Source of the DNA: Haliclona indistincta | Lineage: Eukaryota > Porifera > Demospongiae > Haplosclerida > Chalinidae | Direction of reading: 5' to 3' | Assembly: GCA_964017065.1 (NCBI GenBank) | Contig: OZ024783.1 | Span: 7,852,391 to 7,916,390, forward strand | Length of the DNA: 64,000 nucleotides | In this document: positions 36,071 to 48,738 of the stretch, piece after piece | Numbering within the stretch: the first letter of the stretch is position 1 | Layout of the letters: every line of letters begins with the position of its first letter | The notes under the pieces: model-generated | The model's input: the letters and a program-made list of their open reading frames with translations, nothing else | The model's database searches: none | What the model was told of the DNA's origin: nothing | Translations under genes and position numbers: made by a program

Positions 36071-36908
36071 CTAGGCACCGAAGGTGCTTATGCCTCGGTG
36101 GAATGTTATGCATACATGCCTGTCTGACTAAATACGCTGAACTGAAATACACAAGCAGTAATGAAAGTCTGCTGTTGCTAGTTGAACACTATGTTAGTGG
36201 TTGAGAACTTATAAAATCATTATGAAGTTCACAAATTAAAGTTTATCATGCTTAATTTTGCACCTCATGTGAGAGACATTAAATCTGACATAGTATTCAA
36301 TTAATCATACGAGTCATCCAACTTTAACTTGAAAAGCTGCTCATGATCTTAAGACATTAAAAAAACATACACAGTAAACTGCAGCTATTATACCATCAAT
36401 AGTTATGCAATCAGAAGCCAACCAGTGCTGACCACAATTCAACTGGGCGTGTCTACAATGTTCAGTACAGCCCACCCTGAGTACAGCCTATGCATACTGA
36501 ATAGGGTAGGTATAAAACGCGGAACGTGGAATGGAATGGAACGGCGGAATGGAATATGGAATGGAACGTCAAACGGAAAAAAAACTTGATTTGACTTGTT
36601 CAGCTTGAACCGTGGCATAGAGCTCACTTCTATAGAGTTGCCCAACGTAGTCTGATCTGTGTTCTGCATTACAGCCCTCAAAGACTAGCTGTTGGTCACG
36701 TGCCACTCGCTCAGGCTCATCGTGTGCAGACTACTGAATCAAGTTCATAGGAATTACTAGCTCTCTTGGTGACGGAGAATAACTCTACCCTTAGCTTAGG
36801 TCACCATAACATGACTTATAACCGTTGTTTGTATCCAGGCAGCATGTAGTCTACGCCGGTGCAACAAAGGGGTGTGGCTGTGGGTGTGCAGTATGAGTAT
36901 GTTTACAG

Positions 36909-37687
36909 CCAGAGGAGGTTGGAAGCATTAATATTCAGTCATGTGACTTGTGGTTTGTAAATTTTCTCCAAATCAAAATGTATGGCGAATCTTAGTTGTC
37001 AATTTTACGCTATTCTCTGGACAGAATTTAACGAATTTAGTATGAATCGAAAGCTCTTGCACAGCAGATTACAAATATGCGATCTACCCGATCCAACCCA
37101 GGGGTTCCTGAGCTGCTATGGGCGAGAAAGTAGTGACGATTCTCAACTGTGGAAAACACTACAGTTATTGTTCGTGCAAGCAATCAGCTTATTGACAAGC
37201 CTACTACAGACGTCCTGAAGCAAAATCTTGGCGTCTAAAACGGCGAGCGAAGAGACAGCTCCATTGTTATCTGCAAAACCCAGTATACAGCTGACGAGAC
37301 CTGGTCAGAGCTAGAACTAAGAAAGTTGCTTAAATTTAAGCTGTTTCACAGAAGAAAGATTCCTGAATCCAGCACAAGTGTGCTGTATACTGGAGCTGTG
37401 CTACTTCTTCCTAGATTTCACGACATACAAAGCACAGAAACTGGTGTGCAGTGCACTATACAAATAGCTAAACCAATATTCTAAGATCATATCTTTAAGT
37501 AAGACCAGTAATCAAGCTCTACGCAATACCATTTTAGAAATAATCCACGAATGAGTTCTAGTGCTGTATGCTATCGCCATTGAGCCACGCCTCACGATGG
37601 AACGTTAGCTATGCTCATTCGAAATCACGTGCGCATAATAACAGCCTACAATCACGTGCGCATACTAATGCTTCCAACCTCCTCTGG
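36909..37687. mobile_element. Nested element with CCAGAGGAGG ends
   Basis: This 779-bp insertion is bounded by CCAGAGGAGGTTGGAAGCAT and its inverse and flanked by a 7-bp duplication, TTTACAG (36902-36908 and 37688-37694). A short plus-strand frame at 36982-37218 is open but shows no known domain. Confidence 0.8.
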
Positions 37688-37830
37688 TTTACAGCGAGGT
37701 TTACAGCAAGGCTGTTGTTAGAACGTTAACTTAGTTCCAGCGTAAAGATCAGCGTGCGCTGTTAGACTAAACTCTGCCTGTATAGTTAGTGAGTTTAACC
37801 TCTGATTCATTTCTTACTAGTTACGCTCAA

Positions 37831-38098
37831 CAGGCGCGTGTCCATGATAGGGCTCCGGGTGCTCTAGCACCCCCCTCAGCATTGAAGTTTTAAATTATTC
37901 ATTGTATCAAAGTACACTGTGGCTATCAATTTATCATAACTGTTATTGCAACAAGCTTAGCAGCTGCCAAAATCCCATTCTAAGGTAGTTTAGGCTGTTT
38001 TTCCATTAGTTCAGCGATGAACAAATCCAGTGCGCCATGATAATAGTGACGAAAATGACGTAATTTAACGAATAAATGAATATTAATTAGAATTTGCG
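37831..38098. mobile_element. Truncated inverted copy of the 33646 MITE
   Basis: It begins CAGGCGCGTGTCCA and matches 33646-33986 in inverse orientation, stopping at AATTTGCG where the full copy has about 50 more bases including the second terminal repeat. Truncated on one side. Confidence 0.75.
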
Positions 38099-38725
38099 GT
38101 GTCCTTTTTCTTTTCAAGTCGAAATTGGACTGTTTACTATACTGTTTGACGTTCCATTCCATATTCCATTCCGCGTTCCATTCCATTCCACGTTCCGCGT
38201 TTTATACCTACCCTACTGAACACGAGCGAGATAGCTTCTACAGCACAATTTCTCTGGACCTGCGCTGCTATCCTGTAGTGAAATTCTAACCTATCAGCTT
38301 CTAGGTAGTCAACTGTGGATAGCTTTGCCTCTAAGTTTGAAGAACTCCAGATCGCCAGCAACAGCCATGATCAATCGCGAGTGAGCAAATTACTCCATAA
38401 CTCACTAACTAAGCTTCTTATAAAGTTTTCACATGATCGAAAGTCAGATAATACCGTGTTCTACTTGCATTGCTAGTTTCAGGGCTTAACTTTCAGCGCG
38501 CGCAACAAAACCGAACCAGGAGACGCAGTAACTCACGAACAGAGCCTTACAACCAAAATCCTTACAATTCATTTTCAAGCAAATGTCGACTTTAGCTTGT
38601 GTTGCACGTTTCAGCGCTTGATTTTTAGCGAGCTACGAGAAATCGTTGCGACAGACTGACAGAATGAATGAATGACTGAATGACAACACGACTACTGTAT
38701 GCCTCGTGGCTCCGCCCACCGAGGC

Positions 38726-39158
38726 ATAAAAACACATGCACACTGCACAATACTGTACAAATATTAATAATTAGGGAAGTTACAAACTCTAAGACAACTA
38801 GTAATTTTTGCTTCAAGAAGGCATGTATAGCGGGTGGAGTTAATTGCACAGATAAAATTAATGTTACAGTAGTTACATTATTGAGAAGAAAATAATTACA
38901 AGTATTGCTGACAAAATATGCTTCTAAAAACATCAGTTCAGAGTATAGCACATGTAAAATTAAATGCAACTTACTATGATATTTCAGAAAATAAACTGAA
39001 CTGAGTGAGTGTGTGCTACATTAAATGTTGTCGGTGATAATTTCATAAGATTTTTGTGAACCGCTAGAAGTTTGTGATGGTTCTAATTTCTTTGCCTGCC
39101 AAAAAAGAATCATAAAACAACAACTGATTTACTCACTCGATTCTATATACTCACTTCG
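38726..39158. other. 3' flank of receptor I, duplicated at 54250-54689
   Basis: No gene seen. The sequence is nearly identical to the DNA downstream of receptor K and holds the presumed 3' untranslated region of receptor I. Confidence 0.5.
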
Positions 39159-42100
39159 TTAATTCTTTATTCGCTGTTTCAGAGTCATTATCTCTTGTTC
39201 CAATTGAGCTATCTTAGTTTTGTCACTGAACGTAGACATCGTTGTGTCTTCATTCGTGAACACCTTCTCTCCGTGTGGATCACGACAAAGAGAAACCATC
39301 TGAGGCATAATATTGCGGTATACATAATAGATATAAACACTATAATTATACCTTTGGTATAAAGATTAGTCCAACAACAGCACTGGCAGCCAACAAAATG
39401 TGTCCAGTGCTCAATGCTTCAGAAACATTGTTGTAGTCTTGAAGTATCAGTCCGAGAAGCATAGTTTCCACTAGTGCGATCGTAGTGAAATAAGTGATGA
39501 TAGCTATTTCCTTAGAGTCGTTCACTACTTTGATCTTCACATTGCGAATTCTCACAGCAAGTATCAATGCAGCTATCTGCATTGTTATTGAAACACAGTG
39601 CACGAATCAATAACTGTTTGTAATGTGCATGATGTTGTTGACTACTCTGTGTAAGTAACACAGTTCTAAAGGGTTTAAGTCTTATATAAATGTTTACATA
39701 GTTAGCTACATGTACTTATGTGCAAATGCATAGTGCATTATACGTGTGGACTCAGACCATTATAGTGTACATATGTATGATGCATTGGCTGTACCTGAAG
39801 TATTGCTAAGTATACATACAATGTCAGAGACCAAGCCTGAGACAATGGTGGATAGCAGTTTATGATCAAAAACGTCTGAAGAATTCCTTGTTCCTAAAAA
39901 TGATGTTGCAATGATGTTAACAGTGTTTTTGTGCTAACGTACATTTCTTGTGTCTCGAGTTTCTCCATCTGGGCTGGTGAAGGCTCTTGGTATCGTGACT
40001 GGTATTGAGTATCCAATCACTAACATCACAAGCACTATCGATACAACGATTGCTGTGAATATTCCAAGGTGACAATCAGTTATATTCTGTTTATTAAAAC
40101 AACTCAATAACCATAATCAACATAAAAACGTACATGTACGCACTTTCTTTTGAGGAGAAGGATTGTGAAATATGTAGTAGATTCTCCACATTTTAGCCAA
40201 AATAGGTCCAAATATGAGGGTGAATCCGATGCAATTTAAAAAACTTTCCAACTACAAAATAATAGGCAATATTAATTTTTCAATGCATGATGTTGCATAC
40301 CTTGCAACAAACATCCCACAATGCAAGACTATTCGAAAAGGGCATTCTGACAAACACGGATGCGTAAGTTAAAATAGCACCGGCTATGATGCAGTAGTTG
40401 AGGTTCGGACTAGTCAGACGAACAATTCTGGAGACAAAATGAAGATACCACAGACAGTATTGTTATCATAATAGTATCAAACCTTCTCTTTCTGAAAACA
40501 ATGTTAAAGATTAGACAGACAATGCTGAAAACGATGCCTGCAATCCCAAAGGCATACAAAATTACCACAGCTGCAATATTGAAGACATTTATAACAGTTA
40601 TAGTTGATCCATCAGGTGGTATACCATCTAGTAGATGCAACAACAGTTAGCACTTGCTATAGTGTGATATCTTACCAGGCCATACAGTGGATGCATTTTC
40701 CTCTACTAAATAACTGAATGACATCATGTCCACACAAACATCTGCAAACTGTTGAAGCCTTAATTGTGATGAACCTGGTGCAATGTAAACTTATTCACAA
40801 ATTTCTGTTTGGTACTTACTGTTTCTGTACTGTAGTAATCTAACAGTGTCTTGTTTCCGTACTCCTGAGCCATCAAAGAGAACTGGGCCCTAAACCGAAA
40901 TAATAAATTTAAGGTTTCAATACCCCATACAATGAGTTACGGTCATAACTTGGAACCAGCATGCATCAGCTGGTTCCAAGAACTATGAACTAAGAACAAT
41001 GCTTTGGGATGCTACCAAGTCCAAAGACTAGCTGATGTCACTTGTATTTGGTGTATATTGACACTCACCGACATTCCAGTGAAGTTAGTTCCTCTGAGGC
41101 TGTGTCTGATGAGACAAGCTGTGCTGCTGTTACCATAACTGAACTCCTCCAGTGGAACAGGAGAAGGACCACAATCCAATGTGTCATTGGTGTTGATCAT
41201 ATTCATAGTTCTGTTCAGAGCAAGTGCTAATGTCCACACACTGTCATATGCTAGTGTTTTTATAAATGGTCTGGAGCTGGTTCTCAGAAGAACTTCAGAT
41301 TGGTCTAAGTACTGCAAAAGGAAATTAATGTATAATAATTTTACATGTTGTTTCAGTGCAACTCTCACCCCCACAGTAGTGTCATTAGACACGTTGTCAC
41401 TAAAAGGGTACTGCTGTATAACCAGAGCTCTCTCCAGTACAGATGCCAGCTCATCCTCTGTACAGTTGACATCATTAGTTGACCTCCACCAATACTCAGA
41501 GTACCAGCCATACAGTATCCAGACATAATCAGGATATCTCCTTGATGATCTACTGGCCTAAAGTCAATAGGAATTATTGCATGATACAGACATGTTAACA
41601 TACCGCACACATAATTTGAATGGCTACGTCTTCAAAGCAGTTGACCAGATTTATTTGAGAACCATTCATCTACATTTAAAAATCAGTTGCTATAAAGGTC
41701 TTGCTGAAGTTATTGAACATACAAATATGTTATCAATGTCTTGGTCTTTTCTGACTCTAGAAAGAGGTAGCACTGTGAGGTTAGTTGTAGATAACTCTTG
41801 AACAATCATATCTTCAATCTATAAAAATAATTTTGTATACATACATAAAAGTTGTGCCCAAAGTCATGCATCTGGCAATGTTTTTCTTATTGCTTTATGA
41901 CAGACTCATCGACTTCAATAAAAATATACAACCATGTTTTTCATACCTTTAGAAAAGGATGCTCGTTTTGTGTTATTATTGATATTTGGCTCCATTTGAA
42001 TGTTCTCATCATGGCAACTAGTGCACGAACAAGGTTATTATTAGAAGGATACAGCTCATAGGGTCCTCCACTATTTACTGCATCAAGATCAAAATGTCTA

Positions 42101-42691
42101 CTGCTGGATGGCGTGTAAGAGATCTGTAATAAAAATAATGATGAACATGTGTGCATATCTAATAGTTATACATTTCACATTGCATACATACCATAACATA
42201 AACCTAGTATGCATAAAACTGAATGTTTGTTACAAATGGCATCCGATAGCCCTATGATCCCACTCACTGACTCACCAGTGTCAGTCCAAATGATGATACT
42301 ATGTCAGCAACAGGCTGTGTAGAGACTGAACAGCCACAACCAATCACACCAATGAGGGTTGGAGAGGGGAGCTGTATTTGAGTCAGGAACTCTCGCACTG
42401 CTGTTGGTCCATCACACTGTAAAGGTGCTTGTGAAAGGCACGTGTTGGAGTGAATAAAAATCTTACCTTGTCGTCAATGAGCGTCGAGAAATTTAGTTGA
42501 TAGCCATTCAGAAGTGATGATTCACTGTTTATCCGTTTCAAGGCTAGGTCAAATGCTACTGCAGCTCCGCTGGTGTTGAACCGTGCAGAACTGGAAACCA
42601 TTAGTAAAAAAGACAGATTTCTTTCCTTCACTGCTTGAGAACAGACAACTGTTCTTGAACAGATGATCCATAGAACGAGTAGCTTGAACAT
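39159..42691 (-). CDS. GABA-B-like receptor I, intact, second subfamily
   Basis: Readable exons include 1 (about 42467-42691), 2 (about 42280-42417), 3 (about 41947-42123), 4 (about 41727-41820), 5 (41604-41669), 6 (41369-41557), 7 (41069-41311), 8 (40820-40889), 9 (40676-40774), 10 (40483-40627), 11 (40301-40427), 12 (40144-40251), 13 (39943-40086), 14 (39795-39893), 15 (39352-39576) and 16 (39159-39299, which contains the stop). There is no exon 17. The signal peptide is MFKLLVLWIICSRTVVCSQA. Exons 6 and 7 are longer than in C and the intron between them is phase 0 instead of phase 1. The TM6-TM7 loop has QDYNNVSEALS and the tail MVSLCRDPHGEKVF with a coiled coil KIAQLEQEIMTLKQRI. Intron 12 has a GT donor. 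Binding motifs are kept, including IKTLAYD where Glu of VETLAYD is Lys. That Lys at the usual Glu position may alter ligand binding. Confidence 0.82.
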
Positions 42692-43437
42692 ATTGCTTAT
42701 CGGTCACAGTTTTACAAGGCCTATACGTACATGTCAGTACAGTACAGCGAAAGTATATAGGCGGGGCTTCTGCCCCTGACTTCAGTGCTACAGTGTCAAT
42801 CCCTATGCATTCCAACAGCGCATGTACGTATGTAAACATTCATGCATTAATTTTCTTTCGGATTCCATGCTTTGGAAAATTGTTGTGAAATCTCCTGTTG
42901 CCTAGGCATTGTAGGCAAGTCTGAGAGTAGTGAAAAATAAATGGAGCCCTGACGATAGTAGCACAATTAACTTCCTACAAGTCAGCTACAAGTTAAAATT
43001 TGTTTATTTATCTTAGCAACTAGTGCATGAACAAGGTTATTATCAAGAGGATACAGCTCATAGGGTCTTCCGTTGTTCACTGCATCACAATCAACATATG
43101 CTGGATGGTGTGTAAGAGATCCGTGACTGTGACATGAATTAATTCAACACTGTTGACAATAATTGTACAACTATAGTCTCACATGACTGTAGATTATTGG
43201 TGTATACACATGCTCTCCATTAACATTAGATTTTGAAATCATGCCTATTTTTATTACGCAAGGCATGCATATGAAAGAAAAAAATGATACTGTAATTAAA
43301 CATTGATGCATGCATGTATCTTCATGTGTATGCATGAGGGTTACAATTTGGCTGAACATGTACAGGCTAAAAGTGAGTTTTAAAAGAATGACATACTGTA
43401 GTGTATGCGACTGCATTATAAAATGACAGTTTAATTA
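42692..43437. other. Spacer I-J with receptor I promoter and exon 3 relic
   Basis: A TATA-like TATATAC and a GGCGGGGCTTC block (about 42748-42772) lie 60-80 bp upstream of the I start. A decayed exon 3 at about 43010-43130 (minus strand) still reads RPYELYPLDNNLVHALVA but has no splice partners. The same arrangement occurs upstream of receptor K (58189-58926). Confidence 0.5.
43010..43130 (-). pseudogene. Relic of receptor exon 3
   Basis: A solitary, damaged exon 3 of an I-like receptor, with THHPAYVDCDAVNNGRPYEL readable on the minus strand. Copy at 58490-58615. Probably the remnant of a receptor deleted before the I/J-K/L duplication. Confidence 0.6.
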
Positions 43438-44582
43438 TTATCTTTGATGAGCAGCCTGATCCATCATTATTCCGAGTTTGGAGTTTGCTGCTAGCTATTA
43501 TGAATAAAGGCAATGTTATAGTAAGTACGTACATGTATAATCTTACATTTTCTGATGGATGTGATTTGCTCAATTGTTGCTTAAGAGACAGTATCTCTTT
43601 CTCCAACAGAGATATTTTGATCTTGTCATTAAATCTAGAAGTGCCAGTATTTTCTCTCTGAGTAGTATTGAATACTCTCTCTCCTTTAGGATCTCGCCAC
43701 AAAGATATCATCTGTGCCATGGGTAATGTAAACCGGTTGTAAAGTTTTTTCGAGTTAGCTTAATTTCTACTCAAATCCAAATTTTATACAAATTTGAGAC
43801 CACAATTTGCAAACACTAACACTGAAAATGTGCGTGACCCAGTACCTACATGCATTATGTGATTGTGTGAAAGTATGATTACGCAGGTGATAGCTTATAT
43901 CCTCAATTACTTATTATTGGGACCAAGAAATAATAGAATTCTTAACTGCCACTGTGCTAGGGCTGTCGACATAAAAATCATGGTCAAGAATCAAGACTTA
44001 ATTGCTATTAGAGAAATAAATAATTACTACAACATGTAGTTGCTAGGATAAGAATAATTATTTTGCATGAGAAAATTATTTACCTTTGGTATAAATGTTA
44101 CTCCAATAATGACAGTGGTAGCCAACAATAGCAGTGCCATATTCAAAATTTTAGTGGTATGATTGTGTGCAACTACTATTCCGAGAATTAAATTTTCCAT
44201 TACTGTGAGAGTGGTGAAGTAGACAATCACAGCTATTTCTTTTGAGTCATTTACTGCCTTGATCTTCACATTGTGATTCAGCACGGCAAGCACCAAAGCA
44301 GCTATCTGTTAATAATATCAGACATTATTTAACAGTAAAATGAGCATCGCTAATGGTTATTGATTCGGCAATGAATTACTCATTAGCCAGTAGCGGCAGA
44401 GCAGGGGAGCAATTGCGAATCAGTACTCTACTCAGGCTACAGAAGTATAGCTTTTAAATTTGCCTACACATGTATTAATATTAGCAAGTTTTAACTGGCT
44501 TGCATTCGCCTTTGTCTGCTGCTTCCGCCGTGCCTGCCGGCAATAATTATGAACAACAACTAAAAACAATTTAATAATGCTA

Positions 44583-45811
44583 CAGTAGACCCTCGCTAAT
44601 CCGAAAACCTTGGTACCCCGCCAATACTGTTCAAATTACTGAGTGAATTTGTTCGGACTAGTGAAACAAGATATCAAACAATGCTTTTATTGCTTTAATT
44701 ATTGTGTTTGTACTTTAATTAACTAAATAATTGTGTCTTATTTTCTTATTATTTTTTTTCTCCTTACACCTTAGTCCCATTCATCATAATAAAAATGTTA
44801 ACATAACATCTTTAACATCTAAATGTATTTTTTCTCCTAACAATGCTAATTACAACAAGAAAAAAAAAAGATTTCTAACGAAATCAAAAGGATGTAGGGA
44901 TAAAGAAATCTGTTACTGGTCCACAATGTAAACCAACAAGGAGCAAGCATGCATGGTAACACGATTGACTTGCTAACAGACCATAGATCCCTACATCAGT
45001 GGCTGTACATAACATTTTGACTATACTATAATTATTTTGTCACAAGCTAAATTCAATTCAATGCATGTCAGGTGTCAGTCAATAGCAACTAGCAGAACTG
45101 CTGTAGTCAGCCACTGATGTAGGGATCTATGGTCTGTTAGCAAGTCAATCGTGTTACCATGCATGCTTGCTCCTTGTTGGTTTACATTGTGGACCAGTAA
45201 CAGATTTCTTTATCCCTACATCCTTTTGATTTCGTTAGAAATCTTTTTATTTTCTTGTTTGTATCCTTTTTTCTTTTACAGTGAGTTTCAAATTTTTGGT
45301 GCAGTTCGAATTCGGCAAGATAATGCATCTCTTTTTTGTTCCCATCATTGGTTTGGTTTGCTTTCTTGACAATTGCTTTTTAACTTGTAGCTCCTATAAA
45401 TACTGAAACTAGCTCATGCATTCATGCATGCTGAAGCCTGGATGCACAGCATACGAGCCCCGCCCACTCTGGTTTAGAATTTTCTGTATGGCTGTGATAC
45501 TATCTGGCAAGCAGCAGAACGGTGATACTACACGAGCTTACTCTGTGAGTTGTTCTTCGAAGACTCCAGACGCCAATATGCGCTCTCCATATACGGCGAT
45601 ACTCTACAAGTGTGTTTGGTCACGTGCGCATTACGTAATCACAATAATGGCGTCAAACACTTAGCTGACAACTGTTCGTGATCGTGAGCTCGTCAAATGT
45701 ATATCGTCGTTTCGCTAAAAACTAAGTTCAAAAGGCACATGCCAGGAGAATTTCACGACTGTTCGTGGGTGTTTTGGTCTCGGCACTGCCCGCGTAAAGG
45801 CGCTAGGCGAG

Positions 45812-45874
<63 letters not shown>

Positions 45875-46208
45875 AACAAGAAGAAAACGAAGATGACGAA
45901 AGTCGATTTTCACCGTTTCCAGGTTCGTCACTTTAGTAACAATTTCGAGCAATCTCCTTGCTACTGTAAGATGGGGCAACGCCAGAGAGCAGATCTAAGT
46001 GTCTTTGGACGTATACAATTCATCACCAGGCGAAATATCAGCGTTTGGACGCTAATACATTGTATGTAGCCGCCATCTTCTTTTCTCGTTCATCCCTACA
46101 TAGGGAGTCACTACCGTGCCTCCCTAATTATTCATAATAATTCTTATTATTACACAAAATTAGCAAGGGTTCGGACTAGCGAGGTTCGGATTAGTTAACC
46201 AGACGCAG
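44583..46208. mobile_element. Tc1/mariner-like MITE carrying a second insertion
   Basis: It starts CAGTAGACCCTCGCTAATCC and ends with a degraded inverse (GGATTAGTTAACCAGACGCAG), with TA on both sides. The uninterrupted version, 334 bp, is in receptor L intron 14 (60051-60384). The end sequence recalls pogo/Tigger elements. Here another transposon (44855-46127) has landed inside it. Confidence 0.6.
44855..46127. mobile_element. Composite fold-back transposon in J intron 14
   Basis: A fold-back head (arms about 44866-45008 and 45102-45250, sharing TTTCTAACGAAATCAAAAGG) is followed by a tail with a GAAA microsatellite (about 45815-45877), GCCGCCATCTTC and the end CATCCCTACATAGGGAG. Receptor L has the empty site. 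No transposase is visible. Confidence 0.7.
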
Positions 46209-47399
46209 TACAACTCGACTTAATAATGGTATTATTTTAATTACCTGCAGAATTCCCAAGTAAGCATACAGTGTCATAGTCCAAATAAATGATGGCAGAG
46301 AGTAGCAGTTGATAATTACAAAACTTTGGAGTATTCCTCTTTCCTGCATGTAAAGGTATACTAGCTTTTGAAAAAAATCTTCAATCAATATGTTTCCACC
46401 ACACACTCTTCACTAAAGCACATACCAAGATTAGCACACTGCATACGAGCAATAATATCGGTCTTACACATAATACTGATTTTTAACTATAAGAATTCAG
46501 GGAAATTTGAATAAACTCACATTCCTCATGTCTCGGATTTCTCCATTTGTGCTCATAATGGCTCTTGGTATTGTGGCTGGTATTGAGAAGCCAAGCACTA
46601 GCAACACAACCACTATTGATACAACAATAGCTATGAATATTCCAAGGTGACAATCAGTTATATTCTGTTTGTTAATGATCAAGAATCAATTTAGATAAAT
46701 GCGAATACATGCCTTCTTTTTGGGAGTTGGATTATGAAATATGTAATAGATTCTCAACATTTTAGCCAAAATAGGTCCAAATATTAAGGTGTATCCAAAA
46801 GAATCCAGAATGGTCTCCAGCTGTAAAACAAACAATAATGCAGTGATGCATGTTCTGTCTCTCATGCACGCACCTTGCAGCCAACATCCCACACCACCAT
46901 ATTACTGGAAGCAGGTAATGAGATGAAGACAGATCCATAAAGCAACACAGCGCCAGATATGATACAGTAGTTGAGATTTGGGCTAGTAAGACGAACAATT
47001 CTGCATAAAGGTGAAGGACATTGCAATTGCTCAGTGTGTATTGTATTCTTTACCTTCTTTTCCTAAATACTATGTTAAATGTAAAGCATATTATGCAGAA
47101 GATGATTCCTCCGACTCCGAATGCATACATTAGTACAAGTGAAATAACTGGAACATTTGTTATAACTTTGATAATTGATCCATCAGGTGGTATACCATCT
47201 GTATCACAAACACAATTGCAATAACTCTGAGCAATTATTATCATCTTTACAGCAATGAAGAATGAGAACATCATGCATGCATACCAGGCCATACTGTGGA
47301 TTGATTTTCTCCTGTTATATAGTTGAAGGTCATGTTGTCTATGCTGATATCTGCAAACTGTTGAAGCCTTATGCTTGATGAGACTACATGTATACAAGA

Positions 47400-48620
47400 A
47401 ATTAAAAAGATTTCTATCGAAAACAAAAGGATGTAGGGTTGTGAAGTCTACCACTGGTCCACAATGTAAACTAACAAGGAACAAGAATGGAATGGTAACA
47501 CGATTGACTTGCTAACAGACCATAGATCCCTACATCAGTGGCTGCTGTGGTTGGCTATAGCTAGCTAGTTCAGCTAGTTGCTGTTGACTGACACCTGACG
47601 TGCATTCAGCTTGTGACTAAATATTGATCTTATGTACAGCCCGCACTGATGTAGGGATCTATGGTCTGTTAGCAAGTCAATCGTGTTACCATTCCATTCT
47701 TGTTCCTTGTTAGTTTACATTGTGGACCAGTGGTAGACTTCACAACCCTACATCCTTTTGATTTCGATAGAAATCTTTTTAATTTCTTGTTTGTGTCCTT
47801 TTTCCTTTTTCAGTGAAGTGCAGTTCAATATTATGCACGTACTGAGCTGTCTTTGTTTCCACCATTGGTTTAGTTTTCCTGTTGTTGATGGCTTTTCTTT
47901 ATTGTTAAGAATTTTAAACTTGTAGCCAAAAATAATTGTTATGCTATACATATCAGCTCGCCTACGCATGCATGCATGCATGCAGTTGATACGAGCCCCG
48001 CCCTCACCAGTTAGTTGGCGGTTGTACTTATCTGGTAAGCGCAGAATGGTGATCCTATACGAGTTTACCGTTCTCCGAAGACTCCAGACAAATGTGATCC
48101 ATGCGGCGTGGCGATATTCAAGCTAGTGCTTGGTCACGTCGCTATACTAACCACTGCTTGGTCACGTGCGTATTGCGCAATCATAATAATGGCGTCTAAC
48201 ACTTAGCTGACGATGGATCACGATCGAGAAATCGCTGAATTTGTATCGGCGTTTCGCTAAAAACAAAGTTCAAAAGGCACCTGCCAGGAGAATTTCACGA
48301 CTGTTCGTGGGTGTTTTGGTCTCGGCATTGCTCGCGTAAAGGTGCTAGGCGCGCTGAAGAAAGAAAGAAGAAAGAAGAAGAAAACGAAGATGACGAAACT
48401 CGATTTTCACCGTTTCCAGGTTCGTCACTTTAGTAACAATTTCGAGCGATTTCCTTGCTACTGTGTAAGATGGGGCAACGCCAGAGAGCAGATTTAGGTG
48501 TCTTTTGACATATACAATTCATCACCAGGCGAAATATCAGCGTTTGAACGCTAATACATTGTATGTAGCCGCCATCTTGTTTTCCCGTTCAACCCTACAT
48601 GGGAGTCACTACCGTGCCTC
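47400..48620. mobile_element. Composite fold-back transposon in J intron 8
   Basis: The head (about 47402-47778) folds back with arms that include TTTCTATCGAAAACAAAAGG, and the tail ends GCCGCCATCTTG and ACCCTACATGGGAG. The 8-bp ATACAAGA occurs on both sides (near 47391 and 48628), and receptor L has a single copy, so this is likely the target duplication. Confidence 0.7.
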
Positions 48621-48738
48621 CCTAATAATACAAGAGTCAAATTAAGTCCATTAATATCACAAGTTCAACATTTCTGAACTGTAGCAATCTAACAGTGTCT
48701 TGTATTCGTACTCCTGAGCCATCAAAAACAACTGGACC

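Larger units (their letters stand above)
36502..38215. mobile_element. Element with long GGAAT-rich inverted ends
   Basis: Terminal inverted repeats of about 70 bp start TAGGGTAGGTATAAAACGCG and contain repeated GGAAT units. The element (1714 bp) is flanked by CTGAA on both sides (36497-36501 and 38216-38220). It has itself received the two insertions at 36909-37687 and 37831-38098. Confidence 0.8.
36071..38725. mobile_element. 2.65-kb composite insertion with nested elements
   Basis: The duplicate locus reads straight across (CCTGAATAAAAACACATGC at about 54246), whereas here 2.65 kb separates CCTGAATAA from ATAAAAACACATGC, with ATAA on both sides. The segment has TTATGCCTCGGTGG near its left end and the inverse at its right end. 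It contains three further elements listed below. No transposase is recognisable. The insertion postdates the large duplication unless the other copy lost it precisely. Confidence 0.6.

Noticed and set aside
38625..38969. Minus-strand 114-residue hydrophobic frame as a membrane protein
   Set aside because: It spans the border of the 2.65-kb insertion and duplicated spacer, so it cannot be an old gene.
45815..45877. Frame with lysine/glutamate run (KERKKERKK)
   Set aside because: Product of a GAAA microsatellite inside a transposon tail.
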